Of a stretch of 25,009 nt of DNA, positions 23,004 to 25,009 are shown one piece after another. Origin of the DNA: Dehalococcoidia bacterium (GTDB lineage Bacteria > Chloroflexota > Dehalococcoidia > E44-bin15). Position numbers and translations under genes: made by a program. How positions within the stretch are numbered: the first letter of the stretch is position 1; each line of letters opens with the position of its first letter. Under the pieces are notes generated by a model, which saw only the letters and a list, made by a program, of their open reading frames with translations, made no database searches and was not told where the DNA came from. The DNA is taken from NCBI GenBank assembly GCA_023129355.1, contig JAGMCC010000002.1, positions 1 through 25,009 on the forward strand. Reading direction: 5' to 3'.

Positions 23004-23234
23004 ATGAGGTCTGTATGTCCCGGTCAAGATTTCAGAAACCTGCGGGTGGAACTATACAAGTGCTCGAACTGTGGTGCAGAGGAGGAGATCTTCTCTAACG
23101 AGACTAAGGCTAAGTGCCACGAGTGCGGCGAGTGGATCTACAAAGAGAAGCTTCCTTCCTGCATCGACTGGTGTGCTTCAGCCCGCCAGTGTCTGGGAGA
23201 GGAGAGATGGAAGGGTTTAAAGGGCTGCGAGTAG
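23004..23234 (+). CDS. Small cysteine-rich zinc-ribbon protein
   Basis: A 76-residue protein with two CxxC-type pairs, C20-x2-C23 and C38-x2-C41, and a further set C53, C57, C63 in SCIDWCASARQCLG. The layout CPGQD, CxxCG, CxxCG, CIDWC, C resembles a recurring small metal-binding protein of anaerobes with CxxCGxxVEFF and a GCAxWCxxAxxC tail. The two CxxC pairs suit one Zn2+ or one iron; the third group may bind another cofactor. GAGGTG (22993-22998) lies 5 bases before ATG 23004. It follows the FMN reductase by 47 bases and is probably in the same transcript. No function assigned; I recall the pattern but have not searched. Confidence 0.75.
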   Translation: MRSVCPGQDFRNLRVELYKCSNCGAEEEIFSNETKAKCHECGEWIYKEKLPSCIDWCASARQCLGEERWKGLKGCE

Positions 23235-23262
23235 CAGTAACTTTCAGATAGGAGGTAACCTT

Positions 23263-23436
23263 TTGAACGAAAAACTCCAAATGGAAATTCAAGCTTCTCT
23301 GGTTAGCGGTAGGCTTCCCTGCGCCGTGGCGTTTAAGATAGCTAAGAAGCTGAAAGTTAGCCCCAGACAGGTTGGAGATACAGCGAACAGACTAAATATA
23401 AAGATAATGAGCTGCCAGTTGGGTTGTTTCCCGTAA
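23263..23436 (+). CDS. 57-residue protein ending CQLGCFP
   Basis: Short gene with TTG start at 23263 and GGAGG (23251-23255) 7 bases upstream. The product has a predicted helical body with GRLPCAVAFKIAKKL (16-30), then SPRQVGDTANRLNIKI and the tail SCQLGCFP. I recall a recurring family with LPCAxAFxIAxxLxVsPxxVG...IKIxxCQLGCF in anaerobes, but without a search I cannot name it. It reads like a small winged-helix or helix-turn-helix (APVGD-like spacing of VSPRQVG) with a CxxxC tail at the extreme end that could bind metal or be a redox switch. It lies in the redox cluster in the same direction, 28 bases after the zinc-ribbon gene. Confidence 0.72.
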   Translation: MNEKLQMEIQASLVSGRLPCAVAFKIAKKLKVSPRQVGDTANRLNIKIMSCQLGCFP

Positions 23437-23489
23437 TTTTAGCTGCGATTACATGCTTGTCGCGGGCTAGTTGTTCGTGGAGGTCTGAA

Positions 23490-23576
23490 ATGGAAACAAA
23501 GGTGTTGAGAAAAATCGTCAGAATAGACAAGGAGAAGTGCGACGAATGGTCAGAGATTATGTCCATCTGGAATTAG
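23490..23576 (+). pseudogene. Ferredoxin-like N-terminal fragment
   Basis: A 28-codon frame with a perfect start site: GGAGG (23479-23483), 6 bases, ATG 23490. It encodes METKVLRKIVRIDKEKCDEW and eight more residues before TAG. The first 18 residues look like the beginning of a 4Fe-4S ferredoxin-type protein, which normally continues KCDGCGLC; here the cluster Cys after the first are absent. It is therefore most likely a fragment left when the ferredoxin body was lost. The next gene starts inside it in another frame, so translation of the fragment may deliver ribosomes to it. Confidence 0.5.
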
Positions 23577-23881
23577 ATCGGGAGATCGAATCTATTAGCG
23601 GCACTTATACTCCGCTTAAAGAATTAAGGCTAAACATAAATGGCAGGGATATCTTATGTGTAGTCGGGATGGCTGTAGTAGATACCGCATGTTGCGGGTC
23701 TGGCAGCTTTATCTACGCTACTGTTCCGGGATATGTCGTTACCTGGAAAGGAAGAATAGACGAATCAGGACTATCGGTATCACAGGTGGAACCCGTCGAG
23801 GATGAAACCGTCAGGCATGAGATCGCAAAGACAATCATGGAAACCGAGATCATAAATAACTGTAACGTCAACTTCTGGTAG
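23546..23881 (+). CDS. Conserved hypothetical protein with a CCG motif
   Basis: A 111-residue soluble protein with mainly beta pattern. A notable motif is VVDTACCGSGSFIYATVPGYVVTW (about 43-66), then a segment VSQVEPVEDETVRHEIAKTIMETE and the end NNCNVNFW. I recall similar small proteins in anaerobes with a CCG motif followed by VPGY-VxW and ending in FW, but no function is known to me. ATG 23546 gives a natural start (MVRDYVHLELDREI); GGAG at 23531 lies 11 bases before it. A GTG at 23537 is closer to that site and remains possible. It overlaps the ferredoxin-like fragment by 31 bases. Confidence 0.72.
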   Translation: MVRDYVHLELDREIESISGTYTPLKELRLNINGRDILCVVGMAVVDTACCGSGSFIYATVPGYVVTWKGRIDESGLSVSQVEPVEDETVRHEIAKTIMETEIINNCNVNFW

Positions 23882-23996
23882 CTTCGCTTTTACAACCAAG
23901 GTCGGCGTGTCGGTGACCAGTTCTGTAGCGGTCAGAAGATAGATCTAATATAAGATTAGCGATCAGTATTTTCAAAGAGAGGAGGATCTGGATATT

Positions 23997-25009
23997 ATGA
24001 GCGAGCGATCTAATAAAAAAGAAACCAAGAAACAGATGATAAAGGATTTGATCCAGCAGTTACACGCCGGAGTAAGCCCTGATGAGGTCAAAGAGAAATT
24101 TAAAGCAGTCTTAAAAGATATAGGCCCTACAGAGATAGCGTACGTAGAGGAAGAGCTTGTAAACCAGGGGCTACCCAGGCAAGAACTACAGAAACTCTGT
24201 AAAGTTCATCTCGCTGTTTTCAGAGAGTCGCTGGAGAAACCAAAAAGCGAAGTCCCGCCCGGCCATCCGATACGCATCCTGTTGAAAGAGCATGAGCTGG
24301 TAAAAGGATTTGTTGAGGGCCTTTCCTCTCTTCTTTCCAAGGTTGAATTGGCGAGAGACTTGGAAAGTATCGAAAGCGAATTATCGCAGATCGAAGAGCT
24401 CTTGAGCCATCTCAAAGAATATGACAGGCATAAGGTAAGAGAGGAGAACACCCTGTTTCCATACTTGGAGAAACACGGGGTAACCCAACCACCAGCCATA
24501 ATGTGTACTAAACACGATCGGCAGCGGAAGGAAATCAAAGAAGCTAGCAAAATCTTGGAAGCTAAAGAAACCCTTGACTTCGAAGAGCTCAAAGGAAAAC
24601 TCCTCTCCCATCTCAAAAATCTCACTGGCCTCATTCCAGACCACTTTTACAAGGAAGAGAACATACTATTCCCTATGGCACTGGAACTCATCGGTGACGT
24701 GGAGTGGCATGATATAAAAGCATCAATGGATGATCTGGGGTATTGCTACTTCACACCAGAAGAGGCTATCGGCGAAAGAGTAGCACTGGCAAAGGACACT
24801 AAGGAACAGGGAGGAGTAATGACTTTTGAAATCGGCTCAATAACAAAAGAGGAGTTAGAGGCAATGTTGAACACCCTGCCCGTGGATATCACCTTTGTTG
24901 ATAAAGAAGACACGGTGCGCTACTTCAGCCAGAACAAGGAGCGAATCTTTCCCCGGGCGAAGGCAATCATCGGACGAAAGGTCCAGCAATGCCATCCTCA
25001 AAAGAGCGT
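23997..25009 (+). CDS. DUF438 - hemerythrin - PAS protein, 3' partial
   Basis: The frame is open from ATG 23997 (GAGGAGG about 11 bases upstream) to the right edge, 337 codons. Domains in order: DUF438 (about 14-82), a hemerythrin-like domain (about 90-240), and the start of a PAS_10-type domain (about 275 onward; TFVDKEDTVRYFSQNKERIF, GRKVQQCHP). Hemerythrin-type ligand candidates are H99, H145, E149/E150, H173, H216 and E220/E221. This is the well-known three-part layout of DUF438 proteins in anaerobes. Those are thought to sense or detoxify O2 or NO, which would match the neighbouring redox genes. The C-terminus is cut off, so the end of the PAS domain and any later part cannot be seen. 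Confidence 0.9.
   Translation, partial: MSERSNKKETKKQMIKDLIQQLHAGVSPDEVKEKFKAVLKDIGPTEIAYVEEELVNQGLPRQELQKLCKVHLAVFRESLEKPKSEVPPGHPIRILLKEHELVKGFVEGLSSLLSKVELARDLESIESELSQIEELLSHLKEYDRHKVREENTLFPYLEKHGVTQPPAIMCTKHDRQRKEIKEASKILEAKETLDFEELKGKLLSHLKNLTGLIPDHFYKEENILFPMALELIGDVEWHDIKASMDDLGYCYFTPEEAIGERVALAKDTKEQGGVMTFEIGSITKEELEAMLNTLPVDITFVDKEDTVRYFSQNKERIFPRAKAIIGRKVQQCHPQKS

Noticed and set aside
13..25009. CRISPR arrays, transposases, integrases, tRNA and rRNA
   Set aside because: I looked on both strands and saw no spaced repeat arrays, no DDE or recombinase motifs and no tRNA-like cloverleafs.

Overview
The window reads as a piece of an anaerobic bacterial chromosome, most likely Chloroflexota of the Dehalococcoidia type. 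This rests on family content: an MttB/corrinoid methyltransferase pair without pyrrolysine, an excisionase-type HTH fused to a receiver domain, a small CHxW...CxxCG zinc-ribbon protein, a DUF438-hemerythrin protein, and many small cysteine-rich proteins beside redox genes. The lineage is an inference, since no rRNA or tRNA is present. Starts, Shine-Dalgarno sites and sigma70-type promoters look bacterial.

Region 1 (1-7033, plus strand) is a tight operon already under way at the left edge: isochorismatase-fold hydrolase (5' end missing), MttB-family methyltransferase, its corrinoid protein, two tandem asparagine-synthetase-like proteins, and a PhnP-like metallo-beta-lactamase-fold protein. The first synthetase paralogue has lost the N-terminal nucleophilic cysteine and the glutamine-site NGE motif, while the second keeps both. 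Together they look like a pathway that demethylates a methylated amine and makes or breaks amide bonds. I do not recognise it as a described system, and it is the best candidate for novelty here.

Region 2 (7322-9509, minus strand) holds a MarR regulator with a consensus promoter and overlapping palindrome, a small zinc-ribbon protein and an extended SDR, ending at a 30-bp perfect palindrome.

Region 3 (about 9673-19001) is an accessory, cell-surface block. It holds a small secreted peptide, an HTH-receiver regulator behind three tandem 10-bp repeats, a 36-residue membrane protein, a subtilisin-like protease, a solo HTH related to the first regulator, a PilX-like protein with a beta-helix-like body, and a 1530-residue multidomain VWA surface protein. 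The last two share a conserved upstream block of about 73 bp, suggesting co-regulation. A 24-nt direct repeat with one mismatch flanks the whole block.

Region 4 (18905-25009) starts with terminators and a hairpin cluster between convergent genes, then a CrtI-like FAD oxidoreductase on the minus strand. A plus-strand redox/stress cluster follows: glutaredoxin, thioredoxin reductase, rubrerythrin-like protein, FMN reductase, zinc-ribbon protein, a 57-residue protein ending CQLGCFP, a ferredoxin-like N-terminal fragment, a CCG-motif protein, and a DUF438-hemerythrin-PAS protein cut by the right edge. No CRISPR array, transposase, integrase, tRNA or rRNA was seen.
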